This document shows positions 53,594-60,308 of a stretch of 64,000 nucleotides of DNA, one piece after another; position 1 is the first letter of the stretch; each line of letters starts with the position of its first letter. This stretch comes from Rhizobium redzepovicii (GTDB taxonomy: Bacteria; Pseudomonadota; Alphaproteobacteria; Rhizobiales; Rhizobiaceae), in the NCBI RefSeq assembly GCF_019793435.1, contig NZ_JAILYH010000017.1:62001-126000 (forward strand), read 5' to 3'. The notes beneath the pieces are model-generated. The model searched no databases and was not told where the DNA came from. It saw only the letters and a program-made list of their open reading frames with translations. The position numbers and the translations under genes were made by a program.

Positions 53594-55021
53594 TCATGCT
53601 CCTGCGGAACTGGTTCGCCGCCGGTAGGTCCCGGCCGCGATGGTCAACGCGATGGCGATCAATGCGGCTGCGACGCCGAAGGTGATCTGCATACCTGAAT
53701 GAACGGCCTCGGGCCGTGCCGCGGCGATCTCTGAGCTCCCCGATCCATACGCGAACACGGCCCCCATGACGGATGCGCCGGTAATCAGCCCGAGATTGCG
53801 CGACAGGTTGAGCACGCCGGAGATGACGCCGCGCTGGTCGGGCTGCACATCCGCCACGACGGCCGTGTTGTTGGCCGCCTGGAACAACTGATAGCCTGAT
53901 GTCAGCAGAGCGATTCCGGCGATGTAGCCGGCAATTCCGGGCAGCACGGCGAGAGCGATGGAACCGATGGCCATGGCGACGAGCCCTGCAGCAACCACGA
54001 AGGGCGTGTCCAGGCGATCGACCAGGCGACCGGCCGGGACACCGCTGAGGATCGAGATCACCGGACCGATCGACATGACGGTGCCAACCAGCGCCTCGTT
54101 GAGCCCGAGCGTACGGGAGAGATAGAAGGGCGCGACCACCAGCGTCGCCATCATCACAGTCGAGACGAGCCCGTTCATCGCCAGGCTGGCGGTGCGCACG
54201 CGGTCGCGGAACACCGCCAGCTGGATCAGCGGCGATGCCGTTCTCGCCTCGGCGAAGACGAAGAGACCGGCGCCGAAACCGGCAATGAGCAGCAGGGCGA
54301 GGTTCAACAGGCCAAAGCTGCCATGCCCGATCGTCATCGCCAGCGCATAGGCCGAAAGCGTCAAGGCAAGCAGCAGCGTGCCCACCATGTCGAAGCCGGC
54401 CCGATCCTTCTTCCTTCCGCCGATATCGTCCGGCAGATGGCGATAGGCGAGAACGAAGGTCGCCAAGCCGAGCGGCACGTTGACGAGGAAGATCGCCGGC
54501 CAACCGAAACAGGCGATCAGCAGACCGCCGAGCGAGGGCCCAAGAGCGGTGCCGATCGCCGACATCGTTCCGAGCAGCCCCATGGCGCTGCCGGTCCTCG
54601 TCTTCGGCACCGTTTCACCGACAAAGGCCATGGTCAGCGCCATCATGATTGCCGCGCCCAGACCCTGCAGCGCGCGCGCCGCGATCATCAGCCACAGCGT
54701 CGGCGCGAGGCTGCAGAGGACCGAGGCCAGAGTGAAGAGCAGGATGCCGGTGAGCAGCAGCCGTCGCCGGCCGGTGACATCGCCGAGCCGCCCGACGCTG
54801 ACGATCAAAGTAGTAATGGCAAGGAGATAGGCGAGCACGATCCACTGGACATCCTGGAAGGCGGCGTCGAACCCCCGCGCCAGGCTCGGCAGGCCGACAT
54901 TGGCGATGCTGGTGCCGAGCGATGGCAGCAGAATCGAGAGGGAAAGGCTGGCGAGTGCCCAGCGGACGGAATAGGGGCGTTCGGCGGCGGCCTCGCCGCG
55001 CTCTGTAATGATCGGTTTCAC
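53594..55021 (-). CDS. DHA2-type MFS drug efflux transporter (14 helices)
   Basis: Encodes 475 residues from a GTG at 55021 (GGAG 6 bases upstream). Fourteen membrane helices are expected from the length and pattern. Motif A appears as GRLGDVTGRRRLLL, motif B as ARALQGLGAAIMMAL and motif C as GTALGPSLGGLL, the antiporter signature of proton-driven drug exporters (EmrB/QacA type). The divergent LysR gene, starting 135 bases away, is the likely regulator. Confidence 0.9.
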   Translation of the reverse strand: MKPIITERGEAAAERPYSVRWALASLSLSILLPSLGTSIANVGLPSLARGFDAAFQDVQWIVLAYLLAITTLIVSVGRLGDVTGRRRLLLTGILLFTLASVLCSLAPTLWLMIAARALQGLGAAIMMALTMAFVGETVPKTRTGSAMGLLGTMSAIGTALGPSLGGLLIACFGWPAIFLVNVPLGLATFVLAYRHLPDDIGGRKKDRAGFDMVGTLLLALTLSAYALAMTIGHGSFGLLNLALLLIAGFGAGLFVFAEARTASPLIQLAVFRDRVRTASLAMNGLVSTVMMATLVVAPFYLSRTLGLNEALVGTVMSIGPVISILSGVPAGRLVDRLDTPFVVAAGLVAMAIGSIALAVLPGIAGYIAGIALLTSGYQLFQAANNTAVVADVQPDQRGVISGVLNLSRNLGLITGASVMGAVFAYGSGSSEIAAARPEAVHSGMQITFGVAAALIAIALTIAAGTYRRRTSSAGA

Positions 55022-55156
55022 CGTAGACTCCGTTTTTCTCGCTCCGGAAAGGGAGCCGCCGGCAAACATAGTCCTCCGCGCGGTATGGCGGAACGCGCAG
55101 CATTTGCATTCTATTCGTGCGTTGGACGCCATATGAAGCTGTGTTATATCGGATGC

Positions 55157-56050
55157 ATGTCGACACCCGATTTCAACCTGCTCGTCACCCTGGATGTGCT
55201 GCTCGTCGAGGGCAGCGTTGCCCGCGCCGCCCACAGGCTGCGGCTCAGCCCGTCGGCCATGAGCCGGGCGCTGGCGCGACTGCGCGAGACGACGGGCGAT
55301 CCGCTGCTGGTGCGCGCCGGCCGCGGCCTCGTCCCCACGCCCCGAGCGCTCGAACTGCGCGAGCGGGTCGGCCGGATCGTCGAGGAAGCGCAAGCGGTGC
55401 TGCGCCCTGCCGAGGCGCTTGATCTCACACGGTTGGTCCGGACGTTCACGCTGCGCATCAGCGAAGGTTTCGCCGAGACCTTCGGACCCGATCTGATCGC
55501 CCGCCTCGGTGGTGAAGCGCCGGGCGTGCGGCTGCGCTTCGTGCAGAAACCGGATAAGGACAGCGCCCCGTTGCGCGACGGAACCGTCGACCTGGAAACC
55601 GGCGTCGTCGGCGAAACGATGGGGCCGGAGCTGCGGGCGCAGGCCTTGTTCCGCGACCGTTTCGTCGGCGTGGTGAGGATAGGGCATCCGCTCTGCCAGG
55701 GCGAGATCACGCCCGCCCGATATGTAGCCGGCCGGCACATCACCGTCTCGCGGCGCGGGCTCGACAAGGGACCGATCGATGAAGCTCTTGATGCGCTCGG
55801 GCTCGAACGCCAGATTGCCACCATCGTCGGCGGTTTTTCCACGGCGCTGGCGCTCGCCCGCGCCTCGGATCTGATCGCCTGTGTTCCGGAACGGCACACA
55901 GGCGCATTGCGCCGGGAAATGCACAGTTTTCCCTTGCCCGTTCCGATCCCCGAGATCACGCTTTCCTTGCTCTGGCATCCGAGGATGGATGCCGATCCGG
56001 GCCATCGCTGGCTGCGCGGCTGCGTTCGGGATGCCTGCGCGGCGACGTGA
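55157..56050 (+). CDS. LysR-family regulator, divergent from efflux gene
   Basis: Encodes 297 residues from the ATG at 55157 (STPDFNLLVTLDVLLVEGSV). The helix-turn-helix is VARAAHRLRLSPSAMSRALA, followed by a NodD-like effector domain that includes RFVGVVRIGHPL and ITPARYVAGRHI. An ATG eight codons upstream is possible. The divergent position suggests control of the DHA2 transporter. The inducer is unknown. Confidence 0.9.
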   Translation: MSTPDFNLLVTLDVLLVEGSVARAAHRLRLSPSAMSRALARLRETTGDPLLVRAGRGLVPTPRALELRERVGRIVEEAQAVLRPAEALDLTRLVRTFTLRISEGFAETFGPDLIARLGGEAPGVRLRFVQKPDKDSAPLRDGTVDLETGVVGETMGPELRAQALFRDRFVGVVRIGHPLCQGEITPARYVAGRHITVSRRGLDKGPIDEALDALGLERQIATIVGGFSTALALARASDLIACVPERHTGALRREMHSFPLPVPIPEITLSLLWHPRMDADPGHRWLRGCVRDACAAT

Positions 56051-56168
56051 TCGACTGGCGACGGAGCACCGCGGGCAGACGATCGATCCGTTCGTGATAG
56101 TTGACTATCCCATGTCGACGTGATTACCCGCCGAAGATCATTGAACGAATTTATCAGGCGGGAACATC

Positions 56169-56393
56169 ATGGCCGACGACATCATCATAAAGGATAGTAA
56201 CGGAAGCCAGCTTCATGACGGCGATTCCGTGACGCTGATCAAGGACCTCAAGGTCAAGGGAACTTCCGAGACGCTGAAGCGTGGAACATTGGTCAAGGGC
56301 ATTCGCCTGACCGACAATCCCGGCGAGATCGAATGCAACACCAAGCAGGTCAAGGGTCTGGTGTTGAAAACGGAATTCCTCAAGAAGGCATAG
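56169..56393 (+). CDS. PhnA/YjdM-type domain protein (no zinc ribbon)
   Basis: Encodes 74 residues corresponding to the C-terminal PhnA (YjdM) domain: IIIKDSNGSQLHDGDSVTLI, KDLKVKGTSETLKRGTLVKG and ending LVLKTEFLKKA. The N-terminal zinc ribbon of longer YjdM proteins is missing, as in many alphaproteobacterial forms. Despite the old name it has no proven role in phosphonate use. It overlaps the convergent transglutaminase gene by 14 bases. AGGCGGGAACATC precedes the ATG. Confidence 0.88.
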   Translation: MADDIIIKDSNGSQLHDGDSVTLIKDLKVKGTSETLKRGTLVKGIRLTDNPGEIECNTKQVKGLVLKTEFLKKA

Positions 56394-57222
56394 GATCGGC
56401 CTTATCAGCCGCTTCCTGCGGCACTTCCTCGGTGATCACCTCGAAGCGGCAAAGCACTGCCGGCCCGAAGGCTGTCGACATTGCGACGTCGGTGGCGTCG
56501 CGGCCGGTCCCCATGAGGATCCTGCCGATGCGCGGTGTGTTGTGGCGGGCATCGACCGTATGCCAGTGGCCGCCGAGAAAGACCTCGAACCAGGCGCTGA
56601 AATCCATCGGATTGGGATCGATCGGAACGCCGATATCGCCGAGATAGCCGGTGCAATATCGGGCTGGAATATTCATGCATCGGCAAAGCGCGATGGCGAG
56701 ATGGGCAAAGTCGCGGCAGACACCTGCCTTGTCGACGAAGCCGCCATGCGCGGTCCGCAGCAGGTCGGCCTTCAGGTAGTCGAAGGTGATGTGGTCGTGG
56801 ACGAAATCGCAGATCGCCTGGACACGCGCCCAGCCAAGCGGCGTCGATGAAAAGGTTGCCCAGGCGAAATCGGCAAGCCTGTCGGTGTCGCAATAGCGGC
56901 TGCCGAGCAGGAAGACGAGCACCTCGTCCGGCAGGTCGTTGATCGCGTGCTGGACGGCATCGTCGGGAACGACGTCGGGCTGGCCGCTGTCGTAAATCTC
57001 GAACTCGGTGGAAATCGTCGTCACTCCAGCCGGGGCGACGATCCGGCTGCAGGCATTGCCGAAACCGTCGGTATATTCCCAGGCCTCGATCGGCCGGTCG
57101 AAATCCAGCACCTGCTCGCTGAGAAGATCGGCGCGGCGGGAAGGATGAATGTTGAGGGCGAGCAGCATCGGCGTCGGCTGTATGCATTCATAGCCCAGAT
57201 GAAACCCGGCGCGTATTTTCAT
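56380..57222 (-). CDS. Transglutaminase-like cysteine protease family protein (stress-regulated)
   Basis: Encodes 280 residues from the ATG at 57222, preceded by GAGGAC. An N-terminal beta domain of about 110 residues carries IRAGFHLGYECIQPTPMLLA. The transglutaminase core follows, with catalytic Cys in KAGVCRDFAHLAIALC, His in GGHWHTVDARHN and an Asp in the same segment. An exact EcfG promoter (GGAAC-N16-CGTT) lies 41-65 bases upstream, so it is probably stress-induced. Such bacterial proteins may be peptidases or amide-forming enzymes; the substrate is unknown. Confidence 0.88.
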   Translation of the reverse strand: MKIRAGFHLGYECIQPTPMLLALNIHPSRRADLLSEQVLDFDRPIEAWEYTDGFGNACSRIVAPAGVTTISTEFEIYDSGQPDVVPDDAVQHAINDLPDEVLVFLLGSRYCDTDRLADFAWATFSSTPLGWARVQAICDFVHDHITFDYLKADLLRTAHGGFVDKAGVCRDFAHLAIALCRCMNIPARYCTGYLGDIGVPIDPNPMDFSAWFEVFLGGHWHTVDARHNTPRIGRILMGTGRDATDVAMSTAFGPAVLCRFEVITEEVPQEAADKADPMPS

Positions 57223-57262
57223 GGTGGCGTCCTCGCATCCCGCCCAGATGGCGTGACTATGC

Positions 57263-57287
57263 AACGTCGATCGTGCTGCCCGGTTCC
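57263..57287 (-). promoter_or_regulatory. EcfG-type general stress promoter (GGAAC-N16-CGTT)
   Basis: On the minus strand GGAAC (57287-57283) and CGTT (57266-57263) are separated by 16 bases, an exact match. The transglutaminase start codon is 40 bases downstream of the -10 element. Confidence 0.75.
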
Positions 57288-57322
57288 CGCAGCCGCGACC
57301 GTCGCCGCGCTCAAATCGAGGA

Positions 57323-58195
57323 TTACTTGGTGGTGACGTTGACCTGCACCGTCATGCTGTCGAAATCCGTCCCATCGCCATCATAGCTGCCGCTTAACGG
57401 GACGGCCTGGCGCGGATCGCGGGCGACGGCGACGCGAATGAGATCGCGGTTGCCGACGATCCCGTTGGTCGGATCGAACTCCGCCCAGCCGGCGCCGGGA
57501 AGGTAAACCTGGCACCATGCATGGGTGGAGCCGCCGCCGAGCACGGTGGAGCCGTCCCGGTCGGGAACATAGACATAGCCCGTCACAAACCGCGCGGCGA
57601 GGCCGAGGACGCGTGCGGCTTCCATCATCAGCAGCGCGAAATCCCTGCAGGTGCCGGAGCGAAGCTGCAAAGTCTGCAGCGGCGTCTGCGTTCCGTGCTC
57701 CATCCGGCGGGCATAAGCGAAGCTTTCGCGAATGGCGTAACAGAGCGTCATCAGCATATGCCCGGTTTCCGTCGGACGCCCCTGGCGGACGAACTGGCGC
57801 GCCCAGCGTCCGACCTCGTCGTTGGGGTCGGGATAATGGCGCTGCATCGCCGGCGTCAGATCGGCAATCTCGTCCTTGTCGTAGGAGAATGGATAGGTCA
57901 GCGCCTGATCGTCGACCTTGAGATCGAGGGCAACCTGGGGCGTATGATCGAGCGTGATCCAGGTTTCGAAACGAAGCTCGGACGCCGGCCTCGAAATATC
58001 GATGAGCGCCACGCAATTGCCGAAAACATCGTGGATCCAGCGCACATGGCTTTCCTCGGGATATATCGCCAACGACGCTTCGATCAGCCGCTGGTCGAAA
58101 CTGTCGCGCGGCCGGAACATCAAGCGATGCTCGCCGAAATCGACATCCCTGACGTAACGATAGGACGTGATGTGGCGGACGGAGAAAATCGTCAT
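57323..58195 (-). CDS. Transglutaminase-like protein, second copy
   Basis: Encodes 290 residues. An N-terminal bacterial transglutaminase-associated domain (FSVRHITSYRYVRDVDFGEH) is followed by the core, with Cys in SGTCRDFALLMMEAARVLGL, His in GGGSTHAWCQVYLPG and Asp in WAEFDPTNG. All three catalytic residues are present. It lies upstream of the first transglutaminase gene on the same strand but is separated by about 100 bases containing the stress promoter, so the two need not be co-expressed. The two are paralogues from one family. Confidence 0.9.
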   Translation of the reverse strand: MTIFSVRHITSYRYVRDVDFGEHRLMFRPRDSFDQRLIEASLAIYPEESHVRWIHDVFGNCVALIDISRPASELRFETWITLDHTPQVALDLKVDDQALTYPFSYDKDEIADLTPAMQRHYPDPNDEVGRWARQFVRQGRPTETGHMLMTLCYAIRESFAYARRMEHGTQTPLQTLQLRSGTCRDFALLMMEAARVLGLAARFVTGYVYVPDRDGSTVLGGGSTHAWCQVYLPGAGWAEFDPTNGIVGNRDLIRVAVARDPRQAVPLSGSYDGDGTDFDSMTVQVNVTTK

Positions 58196-58334
58196 AGGCC
58201 GGCTATCCTCCGCGTGAGGCGCGCCCTGCCCGCTTCCTGCTTATCCCGATTTCTTGTCATATAAGCACATTCGAAAGATTGCTATTCTGCATCAACCGAT
58301 CGACGGCAGAGCCCGTCCAACCTAAGAGGATAAA

Positions 58335-58451
58335 ATGCATATCATCTGGGACGTTCTGACGCTTATGCTGACAATCGGCTCGCTCTATGGCGGTCGCGAA
58401 TACCGGATTATTCGTGCCCGTGCCCGCGCCCAGAACTGGGGCAACTTCTGA
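58335..58451 (+). CDS. Candidate 38-residue membrane-associated peptide
   Basis: Starts MHIIWDVLTLMLTIGSLYGG, a short hydrophobic helix, then a basic tail with repeated Arg-Ala (IIRARARAQNWGNF). AGAGGA lies 5 bases before the ATG. A strong terminator follows at 58588. A small gene with its own ribosome binding site and terminator is plausible, but no family is recognised. Confidence 0.45.
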   Translation: MHIIWDVLTLMLTIGSLYGGREYRIIRARARAQNWGNF

Positions 58452-58587
58452 TCCGATTCCGAAGCCTGATCGTATAGGCTGCTGCTGGAACGGTGGCGGA
58501 TACGTCGAATGACGTAAAGCCAAGCGCTTAAGGAAGTGCATTATTAGCAGAGACGGCGTCTATCCGTCCATTCCTCCTGTTATTGCC

Positions 58588-58616
58588 AGCCCGCCTCACC
58601 CCAGGCGGGCTTTTTT
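58588..58616 (+). terminator. Rho-independent terminator
   Basis: Perfect 9-base stem AGCCCGCCT / AGGCGGGCT with a 6-base loop and a run of six T. It ends the transcript from the 58335 microgene. Confidence 0.8.
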
Positions 58617-58659
58617 CGCCGTGATTCTTTTTCCCGCGCCATACTTCTTGGCGCCCGCC

Positions 58660-58815
58660 TTACTTCTTGGCGCCTGCGGAAAGCACCCGATGTGTCGCAT
58701 TGTCCATGGCGTGGCTCGCCTCCTGTCCATCCTTCTTCAGCCCGTATGCGGTGTTGCCGCAGCCGGAAAGTGTGAGCAGGTAAATGCAGGCGAAGGCGAT
58801 TGCAGTTTTTGTCAT
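58660..58815 (-). CDS. Entericidin-like small lipoprotein (51 residues)
   Basis: Reads MTKTAIAFACIYLLTLSGCG with lipobox LSGC (Cys19), followed by NTAYGLKKDGQEASHAMDNA. The mature part of about 30 residues matches the EcnA/EcnB entericidin pattern (Cys-xx-Thr-xx-Gly, amphipathic helix). The ATG at 58815 follows GGGGAA. In enterobacteria, entericidins form a stress-linked toxin/antidote pair of lipoproteins; only one member is present here, so an antidote-toxin role is not implied. Confidence 0.7.
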   Translation of the reverse strand: MTKTAIAFACIYLLTLSGCGNTAYGLKKDGQEASHAMDNATHRVLSAGAKK

Positions 58816-58905
58816 CAAGTTTTCCCCGGATGGAATGGCGATCAGGGAAAGATGATGCAATCCCCGGCAAAATCAATCCGCGGGCGTTTAGCGCGAACCG
58901 CATCG

Positions 58906-58930
58906 GGAACTCAATGGCGCCACCGGCGTT
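58906..58930 (+). promoter_or_regulatory. EcfG-type general stress promoter (GGAAC-N16-CGTT)
   Basis: GGAAC at 58906-58910 and CGTT at 58927-58930 with a 16-base spacer match exactly. The only frame starting at a sensible distance downstream is the 26-codon microgene at 58961. Confidence 0.7.
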
Positions 58931-58960
58931 TATGGAAGCCATCCAACCGGGGTTCACGAC

Positions 58961-59041
58961 ATGGATTATCAGATTGCCTTCGCCGCGACCGTTGCGACAG
59001 CCTCCTTCCTCGTCTTCATGCTCGTCGTCCACCGGACATAG
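58961..59041 (+). CDS. Candidate 26-residue single-helix membrane microprotein under EcfG control
   Basis: Begins MDYQIAFAATVATASFLVFM and ends LVVHRT: a two-residue acidic start, one hydrophobic helix of about 18 residues and a basic end, so a typical small membrane protein. The start codon lies 31 bases after the -10 element of an exact EcfG promoter. A GGGG tract 9 bases upstream may serve as ribosome binding site. It is too short for standard gene calling. Its function is unknown; stress-induced single-helix proteins often modulate a larger membrane protein. Confidence 0.5.
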   Translation: MDYQIAFAATVATASFLVFMLVVHRT

Positions 59042-59268
59042 AGGTTGCTGCCGCCAGTCAGCTTCCGCAAACCGCCGAGCGCGATGGACCCGGATCCTTG
59101 CGCGCGCACTCTCAAATGACAGACAAGCAACATTTCAATTTCTGCAAGTATTTCAGCATTCGCCAATGTAATACATTTTAGTTAAATGCCATACTTAACT
59201 ATTCATTAATAATATACTTGCGCGTCGTCCGCTTCCGCTTATGCTTTATGCAAAGGGGGAGAGGAACA

Positions 59269-59385
59269 ATGTTTACCAAAAGCCTGATCATGCCGTTAGG
59301 TTTCGCGATGATTGCCATTGCCGGCCTGTTGTTCCAGATTGCTTCATACGCCTTGCACTCCCCTGTTACCGTGCTGCAGCCGTAA
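59269..59385 (+). CDS. Candidate 38-residue membrane peptide
   Basis: Begins MFTKSLIMPLGFAMIAIAGL and continues LFQIASYALHSPVTVLQP: one hydrophobic helix with a short polar tail. The ribosome binding site GGGGGAGAGGAAC is strong and well placed. It lies about 100 bases before the YeaQ/GlsB gene on the same strand and might be co-transcribed. AT-rich DNA precedes it (59150-59220). Family not recognised. Confidence 0.5.
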   Translation: MFTKSLIMPLGFAMIAIAGLLFQIASYALHSPVTVLQP

Positions 59386-59487
59386 GTCACATAAGTCGCT
59401 GAAGCGGCAGGCAATCTCGTAACTGGGAGTGGAACTTCCTTTCGTTTCGTGCATTCTGTGACTCGTTTTGCCAGGAGGGAGATAACC

Positions 59488-59742
59488 ATGGAAAACGCAG
59501 GCGTGGGTTGGATTGCAGCCATTATCATCGGTGGCATCGCCGGATGGCTGGCGGAAAAGGTCATGAGCAGCAATATGGGTTTGCTCATGAACATATTGCT
59601 CGGCATCGTCGGCGCTATCGTTGCCAACTGGATCCTTGGTCTGTTGCACATCCAGCCGCTGGCCGGTTGGCTGGGTTATCTGATCACCGGCTTCGTCGGT
59701 GCCTGCATTCTGATTTTCGTCGGCCGCGTCATCCGTCGCTGA
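59488..59742 (+). CDS. GlsB/YeaQ/YmgE family stress membrane protein
   Basis: Encodes 84 residues from the ATG at 59488 with CAGGAGGGAGATAACC upstream. Three helices with glycine-rich motifs are seen: GWIAAIIIGGIAGWLAEKVM, LMNILLGIVGAIVANWILGL and WLGYLITGFVGACILIFVGR. This is the transglycosylase-associated protein family (misnamed), induced by stress in many bacteria. A terminator follows directly. Confidence 0.92.
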   Translation: MENAGVGWIAAIIIGGIAGWLAEKVMSSNMGLLMNILLGIVGAIVANWILGLLHIQPLAGWLGYLITGFVGACILIFVGRVIRR

Positions 59743-59759
59743 TTGCCGCAGACATAGTT

Positions 59760-59788
59760 AAAAGCCGGGCGCTTCGCGTCCGGCTTTT
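59760..59788 (+). terminator. Rho-independent terminator
   Basis: A 13-base stem AAAAGCCGGGCGC / GCGTCCGGCTTTT with one G-T pair and a 3-base loop, just after the YeaQ-like gene. The symmetric A/T flanks allow it to serve the convergent DUF883 gene as well. Confidence 0.85.
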
Positions 59789-59807
59789 CTCTGTCTCGAA
59801 TTGTCTT

Positions 59808-60089
59808 TCAGCGGCGGCTCAACAGGCCGAAAACATAGGCGATGCCTGCCGTCACCGCGAGCGCCATGAGCGGTTCTTCACGAACCTTGTCGCGCAGTTG
59901 CTCCGTCATCAACGACGCCTCGTCGGTAACCGCCGACTTTGCCCCCTGCCCGAGCGCGACCACGCTTTCCGTCAGCCGGGAGAGATCGTTGCGAAGGGCT
60001 GCGACCTGCGCCGACAGGTCGTCTGCTGCCATATCAGCCTTGACGCGTGCAGCGGTGGATTCGGCGGAAGCGGTTTTCAATTCAGCCAT
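59808..60089 (-). CDS. DUF883 (ElaB/YqjD-like) membrane-anchored stress protein
   Basis: Encodes 93 residues. A long amphipathic helix (ADDLSAQVAALRNDLSRLTE) is followed by the conserved C-terminal tail REEPLMALAVTAGIAYVFGL with a membrane segment and basic end (LSRR). This is the ElaB/YgaM/YqjD pattern; in E. coli such proteins bind ribosomes at the membrane in stationary phase. AGGAGCAGACC precedes the ATG. An exact EcfG promoter lies 32-57 bases upstream, in line with stationary-phase expression. Confidence 0.88.
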   Translation of the reverse strand: MAELKTASAESTAARVKADMAADDLSAQVAALRNDLSRLTESVVALGQGAKSAVTDEASLMTEQLRDKVREEPLMALAVTAGIAYVFGLLSRR

Positions 60090-60120
60090 GGTCTGCTCCT
60101 GTTGCATGGGATGCCGCTTC

Positions 60121-60146
60121 AACGAAATGGCGGCCCGAAAGGTTCC
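60121..60146 (-). promoter_or_regulatory. EcfG-type general stress promoter (GGAAC-N17-CGTT)
   Basis: On the minus strand GGAAC (60146-60142) and CGTT (60124-60121) are 17 bases apart, an exact match. It directs transcription into the DUF883 gene. Confidence 0.78.
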
Positions 60147-60308
60147 GCCGCAGCCGATCTTTTGTTGGCCGCAGGGCCGCCACGCGGCCACCGCCGCCCG
60201 GCGCAGCTTTTCGCGCGACAAACTCTTCATTTCCTGTCGGGTTTGTTCTAAGGAACGTCGAATGTCCGCCCGCGCGCGGCTCAATGATACTGCGAGGTTT
60301 GCGTTTCT

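Noticed and set aside
59449..59487. Upstream extension of the YeaQ-like protein
   Set aside because: The ATG at 59488 has a strong AGGAGG site directly before it, and the extension is not part of the family pattern.
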